Positions 7,521-13,939 of a stretch of 16,637 nt of DNA are shown here, piece by piece (the first letter of the stretch is position 1; each line of letters opens with the position of its first letter). A program made the translations under genes and the position numbers. Under the pieces are notes generated by a model. The model saw only the letters and a list, made by a program, of their open reading frames with translations, was not told where the DNA came from and searched no databases. Source of the stretch: Acidobacteriota bacterium (GTDB lineage Bacteria > Acidobacteriota > Terriglobia > Terriglobales > Acidobacteriaceae); the NCBI GenBank assembly GCA_021780095.1, contig JAJXZK010000075.1, positions 1 through 16,637 on the forward strand. The letters run 5' to 3'.

Positions 7521-8051
7521 ATGTTGAATCGTCACAGCGTCGAAGCGAATCCGATGGCCGATGCAGACCACATCTCGGAGAGGCAGAATCCCGCCGGGGC
7601 TCGAACAGAAATCCATCCGGATGAGGTCCAGGTCTTTAAGACTTTTTCCCGCAAACGCGATGTAGCGCCCATCGCCTATATGCCGAAGGCACTCGCAGCG
7701 AATCCGAAGGCACGCAGCTTGCGAAGAATTCTTACGCGTGAACAGGGCCGCGCCCTGGAGATGATTGGCCACGCCGTGGATTATCTGAACGATTGCTACC
7801 TCTTTGACGGTGAGGATGATGAACTGATCAATATCGGAGGGTCTTCGAACGAAGCGATTCAGATCCTGGTGTCGTTGCGCTGGCAGATTCTGCAGTCAGC
7901 GCCGATTCGCGAGCCACGAAGACTGCGTCTGTGGAACGCGCTGTTCAAGCGTCACGGTAGTGAAAGACCCGGCGTCGCCTTCCACCGTGCGGGGGATCGC
8001 GGGTCGCAAAGCGAATCTGTCTCCGTGCTACCCTTGTCTTCATCCAGGTAA
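7521..8051 (+). CDS. Uncharacterised soluble protein
   Basis: A 176-residue protein I do not recognise. The ATG at 7521 is preceded by AGGGGAGAGAGG with a 7-base gap, a strong ribosome binding site, so I preferred it to a GTG at 7443. The middle (about residues 60-145) looks like a compact helical domain: ARSLRRILTREQGRALEMIG, then HAVDYLNDCYLFDGEDDE, then SNEAIQILVSLRWQIL. The C-terminal 30 residues are low-complexity (Ser/Arg/Gly) and probably disordered. No signal peptide or membrane helix is seen. It is followed after 66 bases by the ThiS-like gene on the same strand, so the two may be cotranscribed. Function is unknown. Confidence 0.8.
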   Translation: MLNRHSVEANPMADADHISERQNPAGARTEIHPDEVQVFKTFSRKRDVAPIAYMPKALAANPKARSLRRILTREQGRALEMIGHAVDYLNDCYLFDGEDDELINIGGSSNEAIQILVSLRWQILQSAPIREPRRLRLWNALFKRHGSERPGVAFHRAGDRGSQSESVSVLPLSSSR

Positions 8052-8117
8052 CCCAGCCTGGGCGGTGAACGACACCCATCCCAAGGGAAGACGCTATCCA
8101 GTGAAGGCAGCGATCCA

Positions 8118-8375
8118 ATGAAGCTCACCATCAATGGGCGCGAGCGGGCATTTTCTGAGCTGCAATCAGACTGTACGCTGCAACATCTGGTCGAACTTCT
8201 GCAACTGAAAACAGATCGTGTCGCCGTGGAGCGAAATGGAGACATCGTTCCTCGCGCGACCTGGGCGGAGGTGCGCCTGGAAGACGGCGACAAACTGGAA
8301 GTCGTGCAGTTTGTCGGTGGTGGCCTCGACTGGGAACGGGCGAAAAAAAGCTCAAGGAGCTGCGGAAGTAGTTGA
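8118..8375 (+). CDS. thiS: ThiS/MoaD-like sulfur-carrier protein with C-terminal tail
   Basis: A beta-grasp (ubiquitin-like) protein of the ThiS family, which carries sulfur as a C-terminal thiocarboxylate for thiazole synthesis. The opening [12 protein letters not shown], the helix [11 protein letters not shown], the [15 protein letters not shown] segment and [16 protein letters not shown] are all typical, including the residues before the Gly-Gly end. The oddity is that the frame does not stop there: 16 more residues (beginning LDWERAKK) follow. In the family the Gly-Gly must be terminal to be adenylated, so the tail would have to be removed or the protein does something else. A run of seven A at 8343-8349 lies inside the tail, so a frameshift is possible. 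No thiG, thiF or thiO is adjacent. The ThiS fold assignment is firm, the thiamine role less so. Confidence 0.8.
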   Translation: MKLTINGRERAFSELQSDCTLQHLVELLQLKTDRVAVERNGDIVPRATWAEVRLEDGDKLEVVQFVGGGLDWERAKKSSRSCGSS

Positions 8376-8401
8376 CTCTATTTCTGAGCGACGCATCTAA
8401 T
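8372..8401 (+). promoter_or_regulatory. Predicted sigma70-type promoter of the BON-domain gene
   Basis: TTGACT (8372-8377) and TCTAAT (8396-8401) each match five of six consensus positions and are 18 bases apart. The -35 overlaps the end of the ThiS-like gene. Transcription would start near 8408, about 30 bases before the ATG at 8439. Confidence 0.55.
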
Positions 8402-8410
8402 ACCATGCGT
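8391..8410. repeat. Inverted repeat across the -10 region of the BON gene promoter
   Basis: ACGCAT (8391-8396) and ATGCGT (8405-8410) are perfect inverted arms of six bases around an 8-base centre that overlaps the predicted -10 and start of transcription. It could be an operator, but six-base arms also occur by chance. Confidence 0.35.
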
Positions 8411-8438
8411 AGTAAATTTTTTGCACGCGGGGTTAATC

Positions 8439-9125
8439 ATGAGAGTTCTGCCTCGTTTTACCCATCGAGCTTTGCCCGTTCTCGCCGCCCTTTTTGTCTC
8501 CACGCTTGCATCAGGGGCTCTCGTCGCCCAGAATCCGGCACCGGAAGCCGGAACAGGCTGGTCGCAGCAAGAGACTCAGCGCATAGTCAAGGAAGTACAG
8601 AAGAAGCTCGGCGGCCTCGCCTACTACAGCGTCTTCGATTGGATCACCTTCGACCTGCACAATAAATCCGTTATCCTGCATGGATATGCGGGGCTGCCTA
8701 CACTGAAAACGAGTGCTGGCAGAGCCGTCAAGGGTATTCGCGGAATTGAGTCGGTCGACAATGAAATCGAAGTTCTGCCCACTTCCATGATCGACGACCA
8801 CATCCGCGTACAGGTTTACAACCGGATTTATACCCAACCCGCCTTGCGAAGGTACAACGCCTACCAAGGCAGTGTGCGGCAAGCCACGAGTCCTCAACCG
8901 AGTGTCGCCCGGATGGCTGGCGGCATACTCTACGATCCACCCATAGGCTTCAACGCCATCCACATCATTGTGAAAAATAGCAATGTCCTCTTGCTGGGCG
9001 TTGTCGACAGCGAGAGCGATAAAAGCATCGCGGGGATACAGGCCAAGACTGTACCCGGTGTGTTCAACGTGGTGAATGACCTGATTGTGGCGCAAAACAC
9101 ACCCAAGGCAGACAAGAACAAGTAG
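8439..9125 (+). CDS. Exported BON-domain protein
   Basis: A 228-residue secreted or periplasmic protein. The signal peptide is residues 1 to about 31 (MRVLPRFTHR, then a hydrophobic core, ending GALVAQ). A first BON domain lies at about 46-114 (RIVKEVQKKLGGL, VILHGYAGLPTLKTSA, then IRGIESVDNEIEVLP). A second BON-type unit runs from about 119 (DDHIRVQVYNRIY) to 220 (IIVKNSNVLLLGVVDSESDK, then VPGVFNVVNDLIV), interrupted by a roughly 35-residue Pro/Ala/Tyr-containing insert. BON domains are thought to bind phospholipid and occur in osmotically inducible envelope proteins such as OsmY. The ATG at 8439 has GGGG six bases upstream; a TTG at 8421 would only lengthen the N-terminus before the signal peptide. 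It has its own predicted promoter. Confidence 0.88.
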   Translation: MRVLPRFTHRALPVLAALFVSTLASGALVAQNPAPEAGTGWSQQETQRIVKEVQKKLGGLAYYSVFDWITFDLHNKSVILHGYAGLPTLKTSAGRAVKGIRGIESVDNEIEVLPTSMIDDHIRVQVYNRIYTQPALRRYNAYQGSVRQATSPQPSVARMAGGILYDPPIGFNAIHIIVKNSNVLLLGVVDSESDKSIAGIQAKTVPGVFNVVNDLIVAQNTPKADKNK

Positions 9126-9207
9126 TGGGTGTTGCGAGGCACCGGCGGTACTACGCCATTACTTCCTTGGCTCCAGCCGATGTGATGTGCTTTTTCGCTG
9201 AGAAAGC

Positions 9208-9236
9208 TTGACAGGATGTGAAGTCTCCTTTACTTT
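9208..9236 (+). promoter_or_regulatory. Predicted sigma70-type promoter of the membrane protein/regulator unit
   Basis: A perfect TTGACA (9208-9213), 17 bases, then TACTTT (9231-9236), which fits the TAnnnT pattern. Transcription would start near 9243, giving a leader of only about 18 bases that contains the AAAGGAGG ribosome binding site. Two palindromes overlap it. Confidence 0.65.
9217..9234. promoter_or_regulatory. Putative operator 1 (imperfect palindrome in the -35/-10 spacer)
   Basis: TGTGAAG-TCTC-CTTTACT has the same layout as the palindrome 24 bases downstream, with one mismatch in each seven-base half. It fills the space between the -35 and -10 elements, so a bound protein would block RNA polymerase. 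Confidence 0.55.
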
Positions 9237-9240
9237 CGCG

Positions 9241-9258
9241 TGTAAAGGAGGCTTTACA
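9241..9258. promoter_or_regulatory. Putative operator 2 (perfect 18-bp palindrome over the start of transcription and ribosome binding site)
   Basis: TGTAAAGGAGGCTTTACA has perfect seven-base arms around GAGG. It contains the Shine-Dalgarno sequence of the gene starting at 9261 and covers the predicted start of transcription. With operator 1 it makes a pair of sites centred 24 bases apart, probably bound by the Cro/CI-type protein encoded at 9638. The arm GTAAAGGAG can also pair with CTCCTTTAC at 9225-9233, but most of that lies upstream of the predicted start of transcription. Confidence 0.65.
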
Positions 9259-9260
9259 TT

Positions 9261-9641
9261 GTGAATGCAATCTGCAAAAAATATCGAAATCAGGCGTATG
9301 TCGGATTTCTCTTTTACGGGGCAATGACAGCGATTGCCGTGTGGGCGGTGCTGAAGTATCCGTTAGGTATTTGGCGCTTGCCGGTCGCCCTGACTCCCAT
9401 GTTGCCCGTACTCTTTATTGCACGCTCGATCGTGCGCATGTTCTCCAGCGGTGATGAACTCCAGATCAAGATCCATATGCAATCCCTTGCCTTTGCTTTT
9501 GTCGGAACCGCGCTGCTGACCCTGACCTACGGCTTTCTGCAAATGGCAGGGGTTCCAACAGCCAACTGGGTATGGGTCTGGCCGCTAATGGGCACGCTTC
9601 TCGTGATTGGCAACCGAGTTGCCAAGGCTAAGTATCAGTGA
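9261..9641 (+). CDS. Four-helix integral membrane protein of unknown function
   Basis: A 126-residue membrane protein starting with GTG at 9261 behind a strong AAAGGAGG (8 bases away). Four transmembrane segments are visible: about 12-31 (AYVGFLFYGAMTAIAVWAVL), 40-58 (PVALTPMLPVLFIARSIVR), 75-94 (LAFAFVGTALLTLTYGFLQM) and 102-118 (NWVWVWPLMGTLLVIGN). The loop SSGDELQIKIHMQSLAFAF between helices 2 and 3 carries charged residues and looks conserved. Small membrane proteins of this kind are often encoded next to a short XRE regulator, as here; the GTGA overlap with the next gene shows a two-gene unit. The function of such pairs is not known to me. Confidence 0.85.
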   Translation: MNAICKKYRNQAYVGFLFYGAMTAIAVWAVLKYPLGIWRLPVALTPMLPVLFIARSIVRMFSSGDELQIKIHMQSLAFAFVGTALLTLTYGFLQMAGVPTANWVWVWPLMGTLLVIGNRVAKAKYQ

Positions 9642-9844
9642 AAAATCGAGTCAGGGATTTGCGGGAACAGCAAGGGCTTTCTCAATCGGAGTTTGGCCAT
9701 AAGATTGGCGTTTCAAGGCAGACGGTCTACGCCATCGAGGTCGGCAAGTATGACCCCAGCTTGCCGCTCGCGTTCCAAATCGCAAAGCAATTCGGCTGCC
9801 GCATCGAGGACGTCTTCACTCCGAAGGGCGAAGGGTGGAGGTGA
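9638..9844 (+). CDS. Small Cro/CI (XRE)-type transcriptional regulator
   Basis: A 68-residue DNA-binding protein made of little more than the helix-turn-helix domain. The HTH spans about residues 13-33 (GLSQSEFGHKIGVSRQTVYA), followed by IEVGKYDPSLPLAFQIAK and FGCRIEDVFTP, which is the standard ending of the short YozG-like regulators. The GTG start at 9638 overlaps the TGA of the membrane protein gene (GTGA), so expression is coupled. It most likely represses its own operon through the paired TGTAAAG-N4-CTTTACA sites upstream; this is inferred from position. It ends 8 bases before the convergent stop of the oxidase subunit III gene, with no visible terminator between. Confidence 0.93.
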   Translation: MKNRVRDLREQQGLSQSEFGHKIGVSRQTVYAIEVGKYDPSLPLAFQIAKQFGCRIEDVFTPKGEGWR

Positions 9845-9852
9845 GCGGGCGT

Positions 9853-10608
9853 TTATTGCGCCAGCAATAGTAGGCAGAAAAGGAACACCCACAACGCGCC
9901 CATGACGTGCCAGTACCAACCGGCGATATCGACAATCGCCTGGCGTACTTCCATCCGCCGGGAGGATCGCAACGCAATCAGCGCAATGAGAGCGGCGGCC
10001 ACGCCAAACATCAGATGCAGCGTGTGGGCGCCCGTCACCAGGTAGAAAAAGTGGCTGTTGGGATTCGACGCCATAAAGACGCCTTCACCATAGAGTTGAC
10101 GCCAGGCAACCAGCTGACCGGCAATAAACAGACATCCGAGAAGGAGAGTGGTCACCAGCCATGGGAAGGCGCGTCTGCTGGTGGGACGACCGAGGCCGAG
10201 CCATTCTTCCATTACGTCCAGCTCACGAAAGACGCTGCGGCGGGCCATTTCCATGGTCAAGCCGCTCAGCACCAGGATCGCGGTGTTGATCCATAGGATT
10301 GGAGGTATCGTGAGGGGGCTCCAATCGAGAATGTACTGATCTTCCATCTGGATGTGGCTGGCGTGCTGTCTGGCATAAAAGGCCAGGATCAGGCAGACAA
10401 AAAACATGAGATCGCCAGTCATAATCGCTCCCAGACCCATGCGACAACGGGTTAGAAGATCCCGCGGCCCGCGGCGAGATTGATCTCGTCCCCAATTTTC
10501 ATCGCCGCCTCCGCCGCCTGTGGGTCGACGATGGACGGGCGGACGACCGCCGCTGCCTGGGTCTTTGCGTTCAACATCAATCGGAGATTGAGTAATGGTA
10601 GCGGGCAT
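9853..10608 (-). CDS. coxC: Cytochrome c oxidase subunit III
   Basis: A 251-residue membrane subunit of the heme-copper oxidase encoded upstream. The first 55 residues are a soluble Gly/Arg/Pro-rich extension (PPVHRRPTGGGGGDENWG), followed by CRMGLGAIMTGDLMFFVCL. Five transmembrane helices are visible (about 57-80, 101-121, 146-170, 184-208, 222-250), the five-helix form rather than the seven-helix mitochondrial form. The ending DIAGWYWHVMGALWVFLFCLL is a typical subunit III ending. The ATG at 10608 has no strong ribosome binding site. It is separated from coxA by 112 bases that hold no gene, and it converges with the regulator gene to its left. Confidence 0.93.
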   Translation of the reverse strand: MPATITQSPIDVERKDPGSGGRPPVHRRPTGGGGGDENWGRDQSRRGPRDLLTRCRMGLGAIMTGDLMFFVCLILAFYARQHASHIQMEDQYILDWSPLTIPPILWINTAILVLSGLTMEMARRSVFRELDVMEEWLGLGRPTSRRAFPWLVTTLLLGCLFIAGQLVAWRQLYGEGVFMASNPNSHFFYLVTGAHTLHLMFGVAAALIALIALRSSRRMEVRQAIVDIAGWYWHVMGALWVFLFCLLLLAQ

Positions 10609-10720
10609 AGCGGGCGCGTTCCCGAATACTGGAAGTTTACTCTTGATTCGATGCGGTTATCGCATGAAAAGTTCGGCAAAGGGAACAGAGGCGACAACAC
10701 AATGATTTATGTCGAGCACT

Positions 10721-12415
10721 TTATTGGACGGACGACGCAGGCAAATGGCTTTGTGACGACTCCCATTCGAGCGTCTCTGCGCCCCAGGGATTGGGAGATG
10801 ATTTCTGACCTCGAATCAGGCTATGCAGTACGTTCCAAAAGAAAAGCAATTGTGCAGCCACCAGAAGGAATGCTGCCATGGTAATGAAGCGTTCCAACGG
10901 CAGCAGATTCTGAAGAAACGCCGCGGTCCCAGTTAGCTGCGCGTACTGTCGAGGTTCCCCGGCGAGTCCGGCAAAGTGCATGGGAAAAAACACGGCGTAA
11001 GCGCCGATCAGTGACAGCCAGAAATGCCAGCGGCCGAGCCGTTCGTTCATGCGTTTGCCGCTGAGCAGCGGGAACCAGTAATACATGGCGGCAAACAGCG
11101 CGAAACTGACCGCCATGCCCATGATCAGATGAAAGTGGGCGACCACGAAAAATGTGTTGTGCAGGTAGCTGTCGAGGATGGGTTGCGCCAGGATTGGCCC
11201 TGTCAATCCGCCAGTGATGAACAGGGACACAAAGCCGAGGATGAACAGCAGCGGGGTGGAGCGACGAAGTCCTCCCGCAAAAATTGCTGCCAGCCATTGA
11301 ATCACTTCGACGGCGGATGGAATCGCGATGGCAATGGTGGCCAGCCCAAATCCGCGGCCAACGTAAGGGTTCATTCCGCTGACGAACATGTGATGACCCC
11401 AAACGGCAAATCCCAGCAGTCCAATCGCGATGGTCGCGACCACCATGGTTCGGTAAGTTCGCGGAGCCAGAGCGCGCCCGGCGAATGTGGCCAGCAACGT
11501 TGTCGTGAGCCCCATTGCGGGCAGGACCGCAATGTAGACCTCTGGATGGCCGAAAAACCAGAACAAATTCTGCCACAGCAGCGGTGATCCAGTGCCATGG
11601 TGCAAGACGACACCGTTGATCACAGCGACCGGGGGAAAGAAGAAGCTAGTGCCGAAGTGACGATCGCTGAAGAGCATCCCGCAGGCCGCCAGCAGAACGC
11701 TGAAGGCCGGCAACATCATGCAGGCAGCGACGAACCAGGACCACGCGGTCAACGGCATCTGCATCCACTTCATCCCGCGCAAGCGCCGTGTAAGCACCGT
11801 GCCAATGGCGCTGATCGCACTTAGCAGGGAACCGACGCAAAATAAGCCGATAGCAATCAACCAACCATCCATCCCATAGCTTTGTCCCGGCCCTGCCAGC
11901 GCATTGGAACTGAGCGGCGGATAGCTAGTCCAGCCGGAGATAGCTGCGCCGCCGGGAAGGAACGGCGTAGACAACAGGGCCAACAACGCGAACAGGGTGA
12001 ACCACACTGAAAGAGCATTCAAGAATGGCAGCGCCATGCGAACTTCAGAGTGAGTTGCGCCAGTACCGTTTGTACCTGCGGCAGACGGAGGCATACCCCG
12101 TAATTGCTCCGGAAGAATCAGGCTGGCCAGTCCATTCTGTGGGGCTGCCGATGTGACAAAGAAAATCATCAGCGTACCATGCAGGGTCAGCAGCGCCAGA
12201 TAATCTTCCGGCTTGATCAGACCCCATCCGGGAATCAGGCTGTCGGTCCACGCCAAGTGCCAGCGCATCAGCAAGGATAGCAACGCGCCGGTCACCACCG
12301 CCGCCAGCGCGATCAGCAAATACTGCACGCCCACGACGCGATGCGAGGTGGTAAAGACGTAGCGCCGCAGCCAGGAGCGCGGCTTGCGAGGATCGAGATG
12401 GGTTGGATTCGTCAC
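10721..12415 (-). CDS. coxA: Cytochrome c oxidase subunit I (heme-copper oxidase, family A type with altered channel residues)
   Basis: This 564-residue catalytic subunit reduces O2 at a heme a3/CuB centre. Ligands are complete: H79 and H429 (low-spin heme), H427 (high-spin heme), and H290, H341 and H342 (CuB). Y294 in GHPEVY, the Tyr that cross-links to a CuB His, and E292 are present, as in A1-type oxidases. About 12 or more hydrophobic helices are visible. By eye against Rhodobacter subunit I, the K-channel Lys (VPTGIKVFSW) corresponds to E370 in IPSAVEVIQW, and the D-channel entrance Asp (PDMAFP) to R126 in VRMALP. The Arg-Arg pair near the propionates reads PRQY. The start is GTG at 12415, three bases after the coxB stop. 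Oxygen reduction is likely; the proton pathways are uncertain. Confidence 0.95.
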   Translation of the reverse strand: MTNPTHLDPRKPRSWLRRYVFTTSHRVVGVQYLLIALAAVVTGALLSLLMRWHLAWTDSLIPGWGLIKPEDYLALLTLHGTLMIFFVTSAAPQNGLASLILPEQLRGMPPSAAGTNGTGATHSEVRMALPFLNALSVWFTLFALLALLSTPFLPGGAAISGWTSYPPLSSNALAGPGQSYGMDGWLIAIGLFCVGSLLSAISAIGTVLTRRLRGMKWMQMPLTAWSWFVAACMMLPAFSVLLAACGMLFSDRHFGTSFFFPPVAVINGVVLHHGTGSPLLWQNLFWFFGHPEVYIAVLPAMGLTTTLLATFAGRALAPRTYRTMVVATIAIGLLGFAVWGHHMFVSGMNPYVGRGFGLATIAIAIPSAVEVIQWLAAIFAGGLRRSTPLLFILGFVSLFITGGLTGPILAQPILDSYLHNTFFVVAHFHLIMGMAVSFALFAAMYYWFPLLSGKRMNERLGRWHFWLSLIGAYAVFFPMHFAGLAGEPRQYAQLTGTAAFLQNLLPLERFITMAAFLLVAAQLLFFWNVLHSLIRGQKSSPNPWGAETLEWESSQSHLPASSVQ

Positions 12416-12418
12416 GCG

Positions 12419-13192
12419 CTATTTTCCCTTGACGGCGGCTTGGTGTAGCGCCCGCCAAGTGGCAAAATCCTGTTGCGAGACGACGCGCAGGACAGCATGC
12501 ATTCGATAATGCCCCAATCCGCAAAGCTGGGAACAGATAATTGCATAATCGCCGAGGCGGGTGGGCGTGATGTGAATCTGTGTCGACATGCCCGGAGTCG
12601 CATTTTGCATGACGCGCATGCCCGGGATGAAGAAACCGTGAATGACGTCCTGCGCGTGGAGCCGAATCTCCGCCTGCTGATCGACCGGCAGTTCCAGAAC
12701 GCTGCTCACAATATCATCGTGACTATTCGGATCGGCAGGATCGAGGCCGAGCGGATTGCCTCCCGCGGGGTCGACCAGGTCCGGTTTGGTGGCGCCGTAC
12801 GTCCCGTCCACGCCGGGATAGCGAAAATACCACTCGAATTGCACGCCTGTCACTTCCACCTGAACCGCATTCGGCGCAGCATGCGTCAGACGGATGGTTG
12901 ACCAAAGATTCTCCGCAACCACCGTCATCCAAACCATGCACATGGCAAAGACTGCGGTTGCGATCCAGCGCGAAGCGGGCGAAAAACGCGATCGTTGTTC
13001 ACGCGGCAAAAACAAGCCGGCAAGTAAAATGATCTGCGCCAGGATACCGGCAGCGGCTAAAGCCAGCAGGCTGACTCGCATCAAGCTGTCGATGGCCAGT
13101 GCGTGCAATGACCCCGCGTGAGGCATCCAGAAAGGGAAAGTTTGGAGTGCGAGTAAGGCAGCAGTCGTGTCCGTAAGCCAGGACTGGCTCAT
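12419..13192 (-). CDS. coxB: Cytochrome c oxidase subunit II (CuA protein)
   Basis: A 257-residue subunit that takes electrons from cytochrome c through the binuclear CuA centre. Two transmembrane helices lie at about 36-62 and 76-94, followed by the periplasmic cupredoxin domain. CuA ligands are H185 (DVIHGFFIP), C220, C224, H228 and M231 in CSQLCGLGHYRM, with Q222 as the backbone-carbonyl position. The aromatic patch is VQFEWYFRYPGVDG, and an insert PDLVDPAGGNPLGLDPADPN precedes DDIV, a form I associate with alternative bacterial subunits II. The PLE motif of helix 2, whose Glu marks the K-channel entrance, reads PAS (72-74). There is no cytochrome c domain, so a separate cytochrome c must donate electrons. 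Its ATG overlaps the pdxT stop as ATGA. Confidence 0.95.
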   Translation of the reverse strand: MSQSWLTDTTAALLALQTFPFWMPHAGSLHALAIDSLMRVSLLALAAAGILAQIILLAGLFLPREQRSRFSPASRWIATAVFAMCMVWMTVVAENLWSTIRLTHAAPNAVQVEVTGVQFEWYFRYPGVDGTYGATKPDLVDPAGGNPLGLDPADPNSHDDIVSSVLELPVDQQAEIRLHAQDVIHGFFIPGMRVMQNATPGMSTQIHITPTRLGDYAIICSQLCGLGHYRMHAVLRVVSQQDFATWRALHQAAVKGK

Positions 13193-13890
13193 TCGCGGTT
13201 CGCCACCGCTGTTTGGATAGGCCGAGACTCCTGCGCGGACTTTGAATTTTCCAATGCCTGCGACGCGTCGCGGACCATCTGCGCGAAATATTGGTGCACG
13301 CGCCGGTCTGGATTTCGTGCCAAATTGTCCGGACCTTCGAAATCGGATGGAGAGTTGGCCTGGGAAAGCTCAGGGTGAAACGTGGCAGCCAGAAGGTTCT
13401 TTTGGCGCACCAACACCGGAAATCCGTCCCGGCTCGCCAGTACCTCGACTCCGCTGCCCAAAGCGGTCAGACGCGGCGCGCGAATAAAAACCATCTCCAG
13501 AGGACCACCGGGAAGAGAAGTTTCTTCGGTGACAATCTGGCTATCGATCTGGCGACCGTAGGCATTGCGTTCCACGGTCGCATCCAGAACGCCAAGACTC
13601 TCCTGCTCCGGATGAGTAACGCGTTTTGCCAGCAGGATGCATCCGGCACAGGTTCCAAAGGTTGGACGGGTACGGACGAATTTCTCAAGCGGAGCGAAGA
13701 GGCCCTCCCGCTCCAGCAACTTCAGAAACGCGGTGGATTCGCCTCCGGGAATGATGAGGCCGTCGACCTTCTCCAGTTCGCCTGCGGTGCGCACCATTTT
13801 CGGCTGGGCATTCACTTGTTCCAGGGCGAGCGCGTGCGATTCGTAATCGCCCTGCAGGGCCAACACGCCGATGATAGGGATAGGCCGCAT
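13189..13890 (-). CDS. pdxT: Pyridoxal 5'-phosphate synthase glutaminase subunit
   Basis: This class I glutamine amidotransferase (233 residues) releases ammonia from glutamine for PdxS. It has IGVLALQGDYESH at the start, the oxyanion loop PGGEST, the nucleophile C81 in GTCAGC and the H172/E174 pair in FHPEL. It is longer than usual (about 190-200 residues): roughly 20 residues (ANSPSDFEGPDNLARNPDR) are inserted between FHPEL and RVHQYF, and about 25 low-complexity residues extend the C-terminus. I chose the ATG at 13890, which has GGAAG eight bases upstream, over a TTG at 13896. It lies 49 bases after pdxS and overlaps coxB by ATGA. Confidence 0.95.
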   Translation of the reverse strand: MRPIPIIGVLALQGDYESHALALEQVNAQPKMVRTAGELEKVDGLIIPGGESTAFLKLLEREGLFAPLEKFVRTRPTFGTCAGCILLAKRVTHPEQESLGVLDATVERNAYGRQIDSQIVTEETSLPGGPLEMVFIRAPRLTALGSGVEVLASRDGFPVLVRQKNLLAATFHPELSQANSPSDFEGPDNLARNPDRRVHQYFAQMVRDASQALENSKSAQESRPIQTAVANRE

Positions 13891-13939
13891 GCGCAATCTT
13901 CCAAAGATTTTCGTTGTCTACATCTGGTTGTACCAGCGA

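Noticed and set aside
9845..9852. Terminator between the convergent regulator and coxC genes
   Set aside because: Only eight bases separate the stops and no stem-loop with a T run is visible.
10609..10720. Possible small subunit IV gene or terminator between coxA and coxC, with hairpin ATGCG-GTTAT-CGCAT at 10651-10665
   Set aside because: No open frame with a membrane helix fits in 112 bases, and the five-base-pair hairpin is not followed by a T run on either strand.
11024..11587. Plus-strand open frame of 187 codons inside coxA
   Set aside because: It is a shadow of the oxidase subunit I gene. The product is a polar, Gln/Glu/His-rich string, the reverse complement of membrane-helix codons.
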